This document shows, one piece after another, positions 34,791 through 44,831 of a stretch of 64,000 nt of DNA (position 1 is the first letter of the stretch; each line of letters starts with the position of its first letter). A program made the position numbers and the translations under genes. The notes under the pieces are model-generated. The model saw only the letters and a program-made list of their open reading frames with translations, was not told the DNA's origin and did not search any database. This DNA is from Shumkonia mesophila (lineage in GTDB: Bacteria > Pseudomonadota > Alphaproteobacteria > Rhodospirillales > Shumkoniaceae): NCBI RefSeq assembly GCF_026163695.1, contig NZ_JAOTID010000001.1:496001-560000 (forward strand). The letters are read 5' to 3'.

Positions 34791-35834
34791 ATGGTCAGGA
34801 TCATGCCGAAGATTGCCGTCGTCGCGTTCAATCTGGGCGGCCCGGACCGGCCGGAAGCGGTCGAGCCGTTCCTGTTCAACCTCTTCAACGATCCCGCCAT
34901 CATCGGCCTGCCGTGGCCGGTTCGCCCGCTGCTGGCCAAGCTGATTTCCCGCCGGCGGGGCCCGGTGGCGCGCGCCATCTACGCCAAGATCGGCGGCGGC
35001 TCGCCGCTGCTGCCGCTGACCCGCGAGCAGGCGGCGGCGCTTCAAGCCGCGCTGGCCGGCGACGGCGAGGTCAAGGTGTTCATCGCCATGCGCTATTGGC
35101 ACCCGATGAGCGACGAAACGGCCTTGGCGGTCAAGGATTTCGCCCCCGACGAGATCGTCCTGCTGCCGCTCTATCCCCAGTATTCGACCACCACCACGGC
35201 GTCCTCGGTCATGGACTGGGAACGCGCCGCCAGGGCGATCGGCCTCGACGTGCCGACGCGGGCCGTCTGCTGCTACCCGACGGAGCCCGGTTTCGTCGCC
35301 GCCGAGGCCGAACTGGTGGCTGCCGCTGTGGACCGGGCGTCCCGGGCCGGGCGGCCGCGCGTGCTGTTTTCCGCCCACGGGTTGCCCAAGCGGGTGATCG
35401 AGGGCGGCGATCCCTACAAATGGCAGGTCGAACGGTCGGCGGCGGCGGTGGTGGCCGCGATGGGCCGCGACGACTTCGAATGGCGGGTGTCCTTCCAGAG
35501 CCGGGTGGGGCCGCTGGAATGGATCGGCCCGGCCACCGATGCCGAGATCGAGCGGGCGGGGCACGAGGGGAAACCCCTGGTGGTGGTGCCCATCGCCTTC
35601 GTTTCCGAGCATTCCGAGACTTTGGTCGAACTCGATATCGAGTACGGCGAACTGGCCCACAAGGCAGGCGTGCCGGCCTACGAACGGGTGCCGGCGGTGG
35701 GCACCCATCCCCTTTTCATCGACGGCCTGGCCCGTCTGGTTCGCGCCGCTAGGGCTGGCGGCTGCGCCACCATTTCGCAGGATGGCCGGCGGATCTGCCC
35801 CGGCGATCGCGGGCGGTGCGGCCATGCGGGATAG
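34791..35834 (+). CDS. hemH: Ferrochelatase
   Basis: 347 residues. AVVAFNLGGPDRPEAVEPFL near the start, the catalytic His in FSAHGLPKRVIEGGDPY and the Glu region FVSEHSETLVELD. It inserts iron into protoporphyrin IX. Starts at 34770, 34791 and 34803 are all in frame; the family N-terminus begins near 34791-34803, and no ribosome site clearly decides. It is 33 bp after hemE. No hemJ-like gene follows, although that is common before rho in relatives. Confidence 0.95.
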   Translation: MVRIMPKIAVVAFNLGGPDRPEAVEPFLFNLFNDPAIIGLPWPVRPLLAKLISRRRGPVARAIYAKIGGGSPLLPLTREQAAALQAALAGDGEVKVFIAMRYWHPMSDETALAVKDFAPDEIVLLPLYPQYSTTTTASSVMDWERAARAIGLDVPTRAVCCYPTEPGFVAAEAELVAAAVDRASRAGRPRVLFSAHGLPKRVIEGGDPYKWQVERSAAAVVAAMGRDDFEWRVSFQSRVGPLEWIGPATDAEIERAGHEGKPLVVVPIAFVSEHSETLVELDIEYGELAHKAGVPAYERVPAVGTHPLFIDGLARLVRAARAGGCATISQDGRRICPGDRGRCGHAG

Positions 35835-35863
35835 CGCCGGACGGTCTCTTTCGCATTCTCCGT

Positions 35864-35892
35864 TTGACAGGGTCGGTGCGTTTGGTTAATGC
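35864..35892 (+). promoter_or_regulatory. Candidate promoter for rho
   Basis: TTGACA (35864-35869, perfect -35), 17 bases, then TAATGC (35887-35892); GTTAAT (35885-35890) is a better -10 but gives only 15 bases. It lies about 180 bases before the rho start, leaving a long leader. rho is autoregulated through its leader in several bacteria. Confidence 0.4.
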
Positions 35893-36070
35893 TCTTGAAA
35901 TCGCAGAGGGTAAGGCACACCCTTTCCATTCCCCAACTTGTTGCAATGTGGGCGGGCCATCGGCCCGGTTGTTGATATCACCGACCGATTGCGGCATTCC
36001 GCCGCATGCCGATCCCCAATCCTCTCCACCCCATCCCGACCCGCTTCAGGGTCAGAGCTGACGGCCAGCC

Positions 36071-37327
36071 ATGAATCTCAAGGAACTGAAATCCCAATCC
36101 CCGACCGAGCTTCTCGCTTTTGCCGAGGAGCTGGAAATCGAGAACGCCAGTTCGCTGCGCAAGCAGGACATGATGTTCGCCATCCTCAAGCAACTGGCGA
36201 CCAACAACGTGTCCATCTACGGCGACGGCGTGCTGGAGGTTCTGCCCGACGGCTTCGGCTTCCTGCGCTCGCCGGAGGCCAACTACCTGCCCGGTCCCGA
36301 CGACATTTACGTCTCGCCCAGCCAGGTCAGGCGCTTCGGGCTGCGCACCGGCGATACGGTGGAGGGCGAGATCCGCGCGCCGAAGGACGGCGAGCGCTAT
36401 TTCGCGCTGCTCAAGGTCAACGACATCAATTTCGAGGACCCGCAGGCGGTCCGGCACCGCATCAACTTCGACAACCTGACGCCGCTATATCCGGACCGGC
36501 GGTTGTCGATGGAAATCGACAGCCCGAAGATCACCGACCCGACGCTGCGCGTCGTCGACCTGATTACGCCGATCGGCAAGGGCCAGCGGGCGCTGATCGT
36601 GGCGCCGCCGCGCACCGGCAAGACGGTGATGCTGCAGAACATCGCCCACGCTGTGGCCGAGAATCACCCGGAATGCTACCTGATCGTGCTGCTCATCGAC
36701 GAGCGGCCCGAGGAAGTGACCGACATGGCCCGCTCGGTCAAGGGCGAGGTGGTGAGCTCCACCTTCGACGAGCCGGCGACCCGCCACGTCCAGGTGGCCG
36801 AGATGGTGATTGCCAAGGCCAAGCGCCTCGTCGAGCACAAGCGCGACGTGGTGATCCTGCTCGATTCCATCACCCGCCTGGCGCGCGCCTATAACACCGT
36901 GGTGCCGTCGTCGGGCAAGGTCTTGACCGGCGGCGTCGATTCCAATGCGCTCCAGCGGCCGAAGCGCTTCTTCGGCGCGGCGCGCAACATCGAGGAAGGC
37001 GGTTCCCTGACCATCATCGCCACCGCGCTGATCGACACCGGCTCGCGGATGGACGAGGTGATCTTCGAAGAGTTCAAGGGCACCGGCAACTCGGAAATCA
37101 TCCTCGACCGCAAGCTCACCGACAAGCGCACCTGGCCCTCGATCGACATCACGCGCTCGGGCACCCGCAAGGAGGAGCTGCTGGTCGACAAGGGCACGCT
37201 GTCGAAGATGTGGGTGCTGCGCCGCATCCTGATGCCGATGGGCGTCGTCGACGCCATGGAGTTCCTGCTCAAGAAGCTCAAGGAAACCAAGAACAATCCC
37301 GATTTCTTCGATTCCATGAATACCTGA
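36071..37327 (+). CDS. rho: Transcription termination factor Rho
   Basis: 418 residues. N-terminal helix bundle, RNA-binding CSD ([20 protein letters not shown]) and the RecA-like motor with Walker A in [26 protein letters not shown] and the R-loop region [20 protein letters not shown]. It is a homohexameric RNA translocase. A 236-bp leader precedes it and a strong hairpin terminator follows. Confidence 0.98.
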   Translation: MNLKELKSQSPTELLAFAEELEIENASSLRKQDMMFAILKQLATNNVSIYGDGVLEVLPDGFGFLRSPEANYLPGPDDIYVSPSQVRRFGLRTGDTVEGEIRAPKDGERYFALLKVNDINFEDPQAVRHRINFDNLTPLYPDRRLSMEIDSPKITDPTLRVVDLITPIGKGQRALIVAPPRTGKTVMLQNIAHAVAENHPECYLIVLLIDERPEEVTDMARSVKGEVVSSTFDEPATRHVQVAEMVIAKAKRLVEHKRDVVILLDSITRLARAYNTVVPSSGKVLTGGVDSNALQRPKRFFGAARNIEEGGSLTIIATALIDTGSRMDEVIFEEFKGTGNSEIILDRKLTDKRTWPSIDITRSGTRKEELLVDKGTLSKMWVLRRILMPMGVVDAMEFLLKKLKETKNNPDFFDSMNT

Positions 37328-37352
37328 GCGAACCCACGCTTCACGCCAAGCG

Positions 37353-37389
37353 AAGGCGGCACGTCCTTAAGGGGCGCGCCGCCTTTTTT
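37353..37389 (+). terminator. Rho-independent terminator after rho
   Basis: Stem AAGGCGGC (37353-37360) with GCCGCCTT (37378-37385) and a T-run to 37389. It begins 25 bp after the rho stop. The convergent qor gene ends at 37401, and the A-residues on the other side make it potentially bidirectional. Confidence 0.85.
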
Positions 37390-37400
37390 GGTACCTTCTC

Positions 37401-38378
37401 TTATGGCAGCAGGATGGTCGATCCCGTGGTCTTGCGGGCCTCGAGGTTGCGTTGCGCCTGCGCCGCCTCGGCCAGCGGATGGGTCTGGCCGATCTCGATT
37501 TTCACCTGGCCGCCGGCGACGACGTCGAACAGCTCCCTGGCGGCCGCGTTCAGGGCTTCCGGCGTCGGCACGTAATCGCCGAGCCTGGGGCGCGTCAGGA
37601 ACAGCGAGCCCTTGGCGGCGAGCGTCGCCGGCTCGAAGGCCGGCACCGGTCCCGAGGCGTTGCCGAAGGTGACCATCAACCCGGTCCGCCGCAGGCAATT
37701 CAGCGATCCTTCGAAGGTCGCGGCGCCGACCGAATCGTAGACCACGGGGACGCCGGCGCCGCCGGTGATCTCGCGCACCCTCTTAGTGAAGTCCTCGCGG
37801 GTATAGACGATGACATGGTCGCAGCCGTGGGCCTTGGCGATCTTGGCTTTTTCATCGGTGCCGACGGTGCCGATGACGGTGGCTCCAAGATGCTTCGCCC
37901 ATTGGCTGAGGATGGAGCCGACACCGCCGGCGGCAGCGTGCAGCAGAATGGTTTCGCCTTTCTGCACGGGATGGATTCGGCGGATCAGGTACCAGACGGT
38001 CAGGCCCTTGAGCATGATCGCCGCGGCGGTGCGGTCGGCGATGGCATCGGGCAGCGGCACCAAGCGCTCGGCCGGGAACAGGCGGGCTTCGGAATAGGCG
38101 TCGGCGGGGCCGACGCCGTAGGCGACGCGCTGGCCGACCTTGAAGCCGGCCACGCCCGGCCCGACGGCCTCGATCACGCCCGCCGCCTCCTGGCCGAGGC
38201 CGGAGGGCAGCGAGGGAAGCTTGTAGAGGCCGCTGCGCATGTAGGTGTCGACGAAGTTGAGGCCGACGGCGGTGTGACGCAGCCGGACCTGGCCGGGCCC
38301 GGGCTCGCCGACCGTGACGTCCTCCCACTTCAGGACCTCGGGGCCGCCGTACTCGTGGATGCGGAAGGCTTTGGTCAT
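37401..38378 (-). CDS. qor: NADPH:quinone oxidoreductase family protein
   Basis: 325 residues of the zinc-free MDR family. N-terminus KAFRIHEYGGPEVLKWED, quinone-reductase signature VGLNFVDTYMRSGLY and nucleotide-binding LLHAAAGGVGSI. It reduces quinones or enones with NADPH, producing semiquinone in the E. coli homologue. The start at 38378 follows GGGGAG; the frame is open further upstream into non-family sequence. Convergent with rho. Confidence 0.94.
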   Translation of the reverse strand: MTKAFRIHEYGGPEVLKWEDVTVGEPGPGQVRLRHTAVGLNFVDTYMRSGLYKLPSLPSGLGQEAAGVIEAVGPGVAGFKVGQRVAYGVGPADAYSEARLFPAERLVPLPDAIADRTAAAIMLKGLTVWYLIRRIHPVQKGETILLHAAAGGVGSILSQWAKHLGATVIGTVGTDEKAKIAKAHGCDHVIVYTREDFTKRVREITGGAGVPVVYDSVGAATFEGSLNCLRRTGLMVTFGNASGPVPAFEPATLAAKGSLFLTRPRLGDYVPTPEALNAAARELFDVVAGGQVKIEIGQTHPLAEAAQAQRNLEARKTTGSTILLP

Positions 38379-38421
38379 GATCGTCTCCCCAGCAAGGACA
38401 ATGGCCGATGACGCCGGCCGG

Positions 38422-38874
38422 TCACGGAACGTGGGCGGCCTCCAGGACGAGGAGGACGCGCTTGGTGTCGGTGCCCTCGCCACCCGAATAGCCGGTCAGG
38501 CGGCCGCCGGCGCCGACGACGCGATGGCAGGGAACAATGATCGGGATGGGGTTGCGCCCGCAGGCGCCGCCGATGGCCCGGGCGGCCGAGCCGAGGGCGT
38601 TGGCGAGGTCGCCGTAGGTGCGGGTTTCGCCATAGGGAATGGTCGAGATGGCTCCCCACACGGCCCGCTGGAAGGCCGAGCCGGCGGGCGCCAGCGGCAG
38701 CGAAAAGTCGCGCAGCCGGCCGTCGAAGTAGGCGTCGAGCTGGCGGCGGGCCTCTTCGAGCAGCGGCGTTTCCTCGCCGGGCGGGGCGCGGCCGAATTCG
38801 ACGGCGACGACGGCGGCCTCGTCCTCGAAGACCGTCAGGGGCCCGAGCGGGCTGCTGAGCGACAGGTACGGCAT
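38422..38874 (-). CDS. ogt: Methylated-DNA-protein cysteine methyltransferase
   Basis: 150 residues. The C-terminal domain carries the suicidal active site IIVPCHRVVGAGG, preceded by TRTYGDLANALGSA. It transfers O6-alkyl groups from guanine to the active Cys. The N-terminal RNase H-like domain is present but short and lacks zinc-binding Cys residues, so it is an Ogt form, not Ada. Located 9 bp from the YyaL gene stop. Confidence 0.95.
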   Translation of the reverse strand: MPYLSLSSPLGPLTVFEDEAAVVAVEFGRAPPGEETPLLEEARRQLDAYFDGRLRDFSLPLAPAGSAFQRAVWGAISTIPYGETRTYGDLANALGSAARAIGGACGRNPIPIIVPCHRVVGAGGRLTGYSGGEGTDTKRVLLVLEAAHVP

Positions 38875-38883
38875 GGCGGCAGA

Positions 38884-40920
38884 TTACAGGGCTGCAAGCT
38901 CCTGCCGCAAGATGCTGGCGTCGGTCTTGGGCAGGCCGCAGGTGGCGCCAGCGCACACATAGGCGGTCGGCCGCCCGTCGCGCAGGCCCTTGCCGGCCGC
39001 CGGGTGGCCCTCGGGAAGCGGCTCGGCGGGGTCGAGGGCGGCGATGGCGGCGGTGGCCGGTGCCGCCTCGCGGGCGGCTTTCAGCAGTTCGGCGCGGGCG
39101 GGATCGGTGGCGGAGCCGAGGACGACGATCTGCACCGGCGCCTCCAGGATTTCGGCCCCGATACACAGCGTCGGCATGCGGGCGTTGTGCTCGGGCGTCG
39201 CCGCCGAGAACAGCTTTACCAGGGCTTCGGCGCGTTCGCGGTAGGCGGTCCTGCCGGTCAGCAGGAACAGGCGGCCCAGGACTTCGACCATGGTGCCGTT
39301 GCCGGGCGGCACCGCGTGGTCGGCGATGGTCTTGGGCCGCGTGATGAGGTCGGCGGCGTCGTCGGCGGTCAGGAAATAGCCCCCCTCGGCCTTGTCCCAG
39401 TAGTGGCGATCGAGGGTTTCCGTCCACGCCTCGGCCAGGGTCAGGAAGGCCCCCTCCCCGGTCGCCTGGTGCAGGGCGAGCGCGGCGCGCGCCAGGTTGG
39501 CGTAGTCGTCCAGCACGGCGGCGTGCCGGGCCTGGCCGGCCCGCCAGGAATGAAGCAGACGATCCGGCGCCGCGGGGTCGGCCATATGACGGCCGACGAA
39601 GGCGAAGGCGGCCCGGGCGGCATGGATCCAGGCGGGATGGCCGAACACTGTTCCCGCGTTCGCCAGGGCGGCGATGGCAAGGCCGTTCCAGTCGGCCAGC
39701 ACCTTGTCGTCCCAGGCCGGGGGCACCCGCTCGCGCCGCGCCGCCAGCAGCCGCGCGCGTGCGGCGCCGATGCGGGGATCGTCGGCGATGGCGGTGGCGG
39801 CGTGGCTGCGGTTGAGGATGGTGACCCCCTCCCAGTTGCCGGGGGCGGTAACGCCGTAGGCGGCCTTGAAGAGGGCGGAGTCCAGCCCGAGGATGGCGTC
39901 GATCTCGGCCTCGCTCCAGACGTAGTATTTGCCCTCGACGCCCTCGCTGTCGGCGTCGTAGGCGGAAGCGAAGGCGAATCTGCCGTCGTCGTCGTCGTCG
40001 ACCCGCATGTCGCGGAGCAGCCAGTCGACGGTTTCGTGGGCGCGGACGGCATAGAGGGGCGAGCCGGTGGCCTGCCAGGCCTCGGCCAGCAGATCGAGAA
40101 GCTGGGCGTTGTCGTAGAGCATCTTTTCGAAGTGCGGGACCAGCCAGCGGGCGTCGGTCGAATAGCGGGCGAAGCCGCCCCCCAGGTGATCGTAGATGCC
40201 GCCCTGGCAGAGGGCGTCGAGCGTGGTGGTGACGGCGTCGCGAAAGGCGGCCTCGCCGGTGCGCCGATAGGCCCGCCACAGGAAGCGGAAGAAGCCGGGT
40301 TGCGGGAACTTGGGCGCGCCATGGGTGCCGCCGTGATGGGTGTCGACATCGGCCAATGCGGCGCGCGCCGCGGCGTCCAGCGCGGCGCGGCCAAGGCTGC
40401 CGCCGGCGGCCGGCTGGGCCAGGCGGGCGAGGCCGTCCCTGAGGGCGGCGACATTGTGCCGGATGGCATCGGCGTCCCGGGCGTGGACCTCGGCGACCCG
40501 GCGCAGGACGTCGGCAAAGGCCGGCCGGCCGTAGCGGGGCTGGTTGGGGAAATAGGTGCCGCCCCAGAAAGGCTCGCCCTCGGGGGTGAGGAACATGGTC
40601 AGCGGCCAGCCGCCCTGCTCGCCCATCAGGGCCAGCGCGGACTGGTAGATGAGGTCGATGTCGGGACGTTCCTCGCGGTCGACCTTGATGTTGACGAAAA
40701 GGGCGTTCATGACGGAGGCGGTTGAATCGTCTTCGAAACTTTCATGGGCCATGACATGGCACCAGTGGCAGGCGGCGTAACCGACCGACAACAGGATCGG
40801 ACGGTTGAGCCGCTTGGCTTCGGCCAGCGCCTCTGGACCCCAGGCCCGCCAGTGCACGGGGTTCAGCTTGTGCTGGAGCAGATAGGGACTCGTTTCACGG
40901 GAAAGGAGGTTCTGGCTCAT
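38884..40920 (-). CDS. YyaL/DUF255 thioredoxin-domain protein
   Basis: 678 residues. An N-terminal thioredoxin-like domain (about 1-170) starts with NLLSRETSPYLLQHKLNPV and has the redox pair CHWCH in GYAACHWCHVMAHESF. The rest is an (alpha/alpha)6 barrel (ARWLVPHFEKMLYDNAQLL), as in glycoside-hydrolase-like folds. The role of the family (human SPATA20) is unknown. An imperfect parS-like stretch near the start is dictated by the conserved SRETSPY codons. Confidence 0.93.
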   Translation of the reverse strand: MSQNLLSRETSPYLLQHKLNPVHWRAWGPEALAEAKRLNRPILLSVGYAACHWCHVMAHESFEDDSTASVMNALFVNIKVDREERPDIDLIYQSALALMGEQGGWPLTMFLTPEGEPFWGGTYFPNQPRYGRPAFADVLRRVAEVHARDADAIRHNVAALRDGLARLAQPAAGGSLGRAALDAAARAALADVDTHHGGTHGAPKFPQPGFFRFLWRAYRRTGEAAFRDAVTTTLDALCQGGIYDHLGGGFARYSTDARWLVPHFEKMLYDNAQLLDLLAEAWQATGSPLYAVRAHETVDWLLRDMRVDDDDDGRFAFASAYDADSEGVEGKYYVWSEAEIDAILGLDSALFKAAYGVTAPGNWEGVTILNRSHAATAIADDPRIGAARARLLAARRERVPPAWDDKVLADWNGLAIAALANAGTVFGHPAWIHAARAAFAFVGRHMADPAAPDRLLHSWRAGQARHAAVLDDYANLARAALALHQATGEGAFLTLAEAWTETLDRHYWDKAEGGYFLTADDAADLITRPKTIADHAVPPGNGTMVEVLGRLFLLTGRTAYRERAEALVKLFSAATPEHNARMPTLCIGAEILEAPVQIVVLGSATDPARAELLKAAREAAPATAAIAALDPAEPLPEGHPAAGKGLRDGRPTAYVCAGATCGLPKTDASILRQELAAL

Positions 40921-41076
40921 GCGGTCGTCGGGCCCTTCGCGACGCGGGGTTCCCCAGGTAGGTTGGGGCACCCGGGCGGCGATGCAACAGAAACCGAGAT
41001 TGACGGCGGCGGCGGCGCACCACAGATTCACCGGGGTTCGGCCGGCGCGGCCGGAGATCTGGCGAAGGAGACCGGG

Positions 41077-41421
41077 GTGGCGAGCGACGAAACCGAGGGC
41101 GGCCTGTATTATCGGCATCACGTGTTCTGCTGCATCAACGAGCGGCCGGAAGGCAATCCACGGGGCTGTTGCGCGCGCAAGGGCGCCATGGGGTTGCGCA
41201 ACTACATGAAGGGCCAGGCGCAGAAGCTGGGCCTTGACGACGTTCGGATCAACACGGCGGGCTGCCTGGACCGCTGCGAACTGGGGCCGACCATGGTGGT
41301 CTATCCGGAGGGCATCTGGTATCGGGCCGAGAGCCGCCAGGACATCGACGAGATCCTGACCTCCCACCTGCGCGAGGGACAGCCGGTGGCGCGCCTCATG
41401 TTGGGGCCGAGGGAAGAATAG
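41077..41421 (+). CDS. Thioredoxin-like [2Fe-2S] ferredoxin
   Basis: 114 residues. The fold starts YYRHHVFCCINERPEG, with NPRGCCARKGAMGL and NTAGCLDRCELGP supplying the cluster cysteines, then VVYPEGIWY. This is the (2Fe-2S) ferredoxin-domain family related to the 24-kDa NuoE subunit. The start is a GTG at 41077 with AAGGAG about 7 bases upstream; the frame is open further back but without family similarity. It lies 36 bp before mnmE and is divergent from the YyaL gene. Confidence 0.9.
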   Translation: MASDETEGGLYYRHHVFCCINERPEGNPRGCCARKGAMGLRNYMKGQAQKLGLDDVRINTAGCLDRCELGPTMVVYPEGIWYRAESRQDIDEILTSHLREGQPVARLMLGPREE

Positions 41422-41457
41422 AATACCAGATACGGTAGGAAGCGGCGGAAGCGGGAT

Positions 41458-42798
41458 ATGAAAAGCGGCACCATCTACGCCCTGGCCAGCGCCAGCGGGC
41501 CGGCCGGCGTGGCGGTCATCCGGCTGTCGGGGCCGGAGGCTGGCGAGGCGTGGCGGCGCCTGACCGGCATCCCCCTGCCGCCCCCTCGCCGCCTGGTGCG
41601 GATGCGATTCACTGACCCCGACACCGGTGAGGTCCTCGACGATGGGCTTGGCGTGTGGTTCGCCGGGCCGGCCAGCTTTACCGGCGAGGATGTGGTGGAG
41701 TTTCACCTGCACGGCGGTCGGGCGGTGGTCGCCGGCGCGCTGGCGGCGCTGGGGCGGATCGGCGGGCTTAGGCTGGCCGAGCCCGGGGAGTTCACGCGGC
41801 GGGCCTTCGAGAATGGCAGGATGGATTTGACGGCCGCCGAGGGCCTGGCCGATCTGGTGGCCGCCGAGACGGCGGCGCAGCGCCGTCAGGCCTTGCGCCA
41901 GATGCAGGGTGCCCTGGGCGCGCTTTACGAGGAATGGCGGGAGGATCTGCTGCGCGACCTCGCCCATGTGGAAGCGGCCATCGACTTCGCCGACGAAGAT
42001 TTGCCGGAGGGCTTGATCGAGGAAGTCCGGCGGCGGGCGGCGGCGGTGCGCGCCGCGATGGCCGATCACCTGGCCGACGGTCGGCGCGGTGAGCGGCTGC
42101 GCGACGGCGTGCAGGTGGCGATCGTCGGGCCGCCCAACGCCGGCAAGTCGAGCCTGCTGAACCTGCTGGCCCGCCGCGAGGCGGCCATCGTGGCGGAGAC
42201 CGCCGGCACGACGCGCGACGTCATCGAGGTCCATCTCGACCTGGCCGGGATTCCGGTGGTGGTGGCCGACACTGCCGGCCTGCGGGACGGCGGCGATGCG
42301 GTGGAGTGCGAGGGCGTGCGGCGGGCCCAGGCGCGGGCGGCCGAGGCCGATGTCAGGATCGCGTTGTTCGACGCCACCCGTTGGCCGGAGACCGACGGCC
42401 GCACCGCCGCCCTGGTCGATGGGGCGACGGTGGTGGCGATCAACAAGTCCGATATAACGTCCCCGCCCCCACCCCTCGCGGTAAACGGCGTCGCGGGGCT
42501 GGCGGTTTCGGTGCGCACCGGTATTGGCATCGACGGGCTGATGGCCCGGCTGGCGGCGGCGGTGGCCGAATGCTGTCCGGCGGCGGGTGCGCCGGCCATG
42601 ACCCGGGCCCGCCATCGCGAGGCCCTGGAGGCGTGTGTGGCGGCGCTGGACCGGTTCCTGTCGGGAGAGGGCGTGGCGCCGGAGTTGGCCGCCGAGGACC
42701 TGCGGCTGGCGACCCGGGCCCTGGGGCGGATTACCGGACGGGTGGATGTCGAGGACGTGCTCGACGTCATCTTTCGCGAGTTCTGCATCGGCAAATGA
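41458..42798 (+). CDS. mnmE: tRNA uridine-5-carboxymethylaminomethyl synthesis GTPase
   Basis: 446 residues. N-terminal tetrahydrofolate-binding domain (IYALASASGPAGVAVIRLSG), then a GTPase inserted in helices: G1 GPPNAGKSS, G2 TTRDVIE, G3 DTAG, G4 NKSD, and the C-terminal CIGK catalytic motif. With MnmG it modifies wobble uridine in tRNAs. The stop lies at the first parS palindrome, which begins one base after it. Confidence 0.98.
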   Translation: MKSGTIYALASASGPAGVAVIRLSGPEAGEAWRRLTGIPLPPPRRLVRMRFTDPDTGEVLDDGLGVWFAGPASFTGEDVVEFHLHGGRAVVAGALAALGRIGGLRLAEPGEFTRRAFENGRMDLTAAEGLADLVAAETAAQRRQALRQMQGALGALYEEWREDLLRDLAHVEAAIDFADEDLPEGLIEEVRRRAAAVRAAMADHLADGRRGERLRDGVQVAIVGPPNAGKSSLLNLLARREAAIVAETAGTTRDVIEVHLDLAGIPVVVADTAGLRDGGDAVECEGVRRAQARAAEADVRIALFDATRWPETDGRTAALVDGATVVAINKSDITSPPPPLAVNGVAGLAVSVRTGIGIDGLMARLAAAVAECCPAAGAPAMTRARHREALEACVAALDRFLSGEGVAPELAAEDLRLATRALGRITGRVDVEDVLDVIFREFCIGK

Positions 42799-42814
42799 TG
42801 TTTCACGTGAAACA
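42799..42814. other. parS site 1, ParB-binding centromere sequence
   Basis: A perfect 16-bp palindrome TGTTTCACGTGAAACA, extending to 18 bp with its flanks (42798-42815). It equals the alphaproteobacterial/Bacillus parS consensus. It starts just after mnmE. Confidence 0.95.
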
Positions 42815-42835
42815 TGCCGGGACGAGGGACGGCGA

Positions 42836-42851
42836 TGATTCACGTGAAACA
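42836..42851. other. parS site 2
   Basis: TGATTCACGTGAAACA, one mismatch (third base) to the perfect parS. It lies 21 bp after site 1 in the mnmE-mnmG gap. Confidence 0.9.
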
Positions 42852-42876
42852 TTTTTGGGAAGTCCGCCGGAGTCGA

Positions 42877-42892
42877 TGATTCACGTGAAACA
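42877..42892. other. parS site 3
   Basis: TGATTCACGTGAAACA, identical to site 2. Site starts are 37 bp and 41 bp apart, so all three fall within a 94-bp span before mnmG. Confidence 0.9.
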
Positions 42893-42956
42893 TTCGGGGC
42901 TGGCGGCGACGGAAGACTTTGACTCCGCGATCGGCGGACCCTAGGTTTGGCGACCC

Positions 42957-44822
42957 ATGGAACGCTATGACGTCATTGTAATTGGAGCCGGCCATGCCGG
43001 CGTCGAAGCGGCTGCCGCGTCGGCCCGCGTCGGCGCGCGCACCCTGCTGCTGACGCACCGGCTGGATCGCATCGGCGAGATGTCCTGCAATCCGGCCATC
43101 GGCGGCCTGGCCAAGGGGCAACTGGTGCGCGAGGTCGATGCCCTGGATGGGCTGATGGGCCGGGCCATCGATCGCGCCGGCATCCAGTTTCGGGTGCTCA
43201 ACCGCAGCAAGGGGCCGGCCGTATGGGGGCCGCGCGCGCAGGCCGACCGCAAGCTTTACCGGCGCGTGATGGGCGAGCTGCTGGCCGAGCAGGCCGGGCT
43301 GACGGTGCGGGCGGCGGCGGTGGAGGATCTGACTTTTTCGGCCGACGACACGGTTTCGGGCGTGATCACCGCGGGGGGCGAAAGGGTGGCGGCCGGCGCC
43401 GTGGTGGTGACCACCGGCACCTTCCTGCGCGGGATCATTCATTGCGGCGAGAACCAGATCCCGGCCGGCCGCGTTGGCGACCCCCCTGCTGTCGGTCTGT
43501 CCCACACCTTTCGCCGCGCCGGCTTCGCCTTGGGGCGGCTGAAGACGGGAACGCCGCCCCGCCTCGACGGGCGCACCATCCGCTGGGACGGCCTGGAGGC
43601 GCAACCGGGGGACGATCCGCCCGAGCCCTTTTCCTACCTGAGCGAGCGCATCGCGACGCCGCAGGTGGTCTGCCACATCACTGGCACCACGCCGGAAACC
43701 CACGCCCTGATTCGCGCCAACCTCGATCGGGCGCCCCTCTACTCGGGGCAGATCCGCAGCACCGGGCCGCGCTATTGCCCGAGCATCGAGGACAAGGTGG
43801 TGCGCTTCGCCGGGCGCGACCGACACCAGATCTTCCTCGAGCCCGAGGGGTTGGACGACGATACCGTCTACCCCAACGGCATCTCCACCTCGCTGCCCAA
43901 GGACGTCCAGGCCGCCTTGCTCAAGACCATCCCCGGCCTCGAGGACGCGGTGATGCTGCGGCCGGGCTATGCCATCGAGTACGACTTCGTCGATCCGCGC
44001 GAACTTTACCCGACGCTCGAAACCAAGCGGGTGGCGCGGCTTTTCTTCGCCGGCCAGATCAACGGCACCACCGGCTACGAGGAGGCGGCGGGCCAGGGAC
44101 TGATGGCCGGCCTCAACGCCGCCCGCGCCGTGGCCGGCGACGACGGCCTGGTGCTGGACCGGGCCGAGGCCTACATCGGGGTCCTGATCGACGACCTGGT
44201 GACGCTGGGCACCACCGAGCCTTACCGGATGTTCACCTCGCGGGCCGAATACCGGCTGGCCCTGCGCGCCGACAACGCCGACCAGCGGTTGACCGCCAAG
44301 GGCGAGGCCGCTGGGTGCGTGTCGACCGGTCGCGCCCGCGTCTTCGCCGCCAAGATGGCCGAGCTCGACACCGAACGGCGGCGCTTGTGCGCCCTGACGG
44401 CCACGCCCAACCTGCTGCAACGCCACGGCCTGACGGTCAACCTCGACGGGGTGGCGCGTTCGGCCTTCGACCTCCTCGGCCATGCGGGCATCACGCTCGA
44501 GCGGCTGACGGGCGTCTGGCCGGACCTCGCCGTCCTTCCCGCCCCCGTCGGACGGCAACTGGAGATCGAAGCCCTCTACGCCCATTACCTTGAGCGCCAG
44601 GAGGCCGACGTCCGCGCCTTCCGCCGCGACGAGGCGTTGGCGCTCGACCGCGATCTCGATTACCGCGCCGTCGCCGGCCTGTCGAACGAGGTCCGTGACA
44701 AGCTGGTCCGCGCCAAGCCGGCGACGCTCGGCCAGGCCGCCCGCATCTCGGGCGTCACCCCAGCCGCGCTCACCCTGCTGCTCGCCCATGTCCGTCGCCA
44801 GGATGCCCGCCAGGGCGCCTAA
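42957..44822 (+). CDS. mnmG: tRNA uridine-5-carboxymethylaminomethyl synthesis enzyme MnmG
   Basis: 621 residues. FAD-binding [16 protein letters not shown], the catalytic signature [26 protein letters not shown] and the second signature [19 protein letters not shown]. It partners MnmE in tRNA wobble modification. The gene lies in the classic mnmE-mnmG-rsmG-parA-parB order and is flanked by parS sites on both sides. Confidence 0.98.
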   Translation: MERYDVIVIGAGHAGVEAAAASARVGARTLLLTHRLDRIGEMSCNPAIGGLAKGQLVREVDALDGLMGRAIDRAGIQFRVLNRSKGPAVWGPRAQADRKLYRRVMGELLAEQAGLTVRAAAVEDLTFSADDTVSGVITAGGERVAAGAVVVTTGTFLRGIIHCGENQIPAGRVGDPPAVGLSHTFRRAGFALGRLKTGTPPRLDGRTIRWDGLEAQPGDDPPEPFSYLSERIATPQVVCHITGTTPETHALIRANLDRAPLYSGQIRSTGPRYCPSIEDKVVRFAGRDRHQIFLEPEGLDDDTVYPNGISTSLPKDVQAALLKTIPGLEDAVMLRPGYAIEYDFVDPRELYPTLETKRVARLFFAGQINGTTGYEEAAGQGLMAGLNAARAVAGDDGLVLDRAEAYIGVLIDDLVTLGTTEPYRMFTSRAEYRLALRADNADQRLTAKGEAAGCVSTGRARVFAAKMAELDTERRRLCALTATPNLLQRHGLTVNLDGVARSAFDLLGHAGITLERLTGVWPDLAVLPAPVGRQLEIEALYAHYLERQEADVRAFRRDEALALDRDLDYRAVAGLSNEVRDKLVRAKPATLGQAARISGVTPAALTLLLAHVRRQDARQGA

Positions 44823-44831
44823 GGAGCCCCA

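Noticed and set aside
33645-35825. Minus-strand open frame of 726 codons opposite hemE and hemH
   Set aside because: Composition is the usual shadow of a GC-rich gene, and it covers the origin interval and two certain genes.
40892-40905. Parsimonious match to parS near the start of the YyaL gene (GTTTCACGGGAAAG)
   Set aside because: Several mismatches, and the bases encode the conserved SRETSPY start of that protein, so codon choice explains it.
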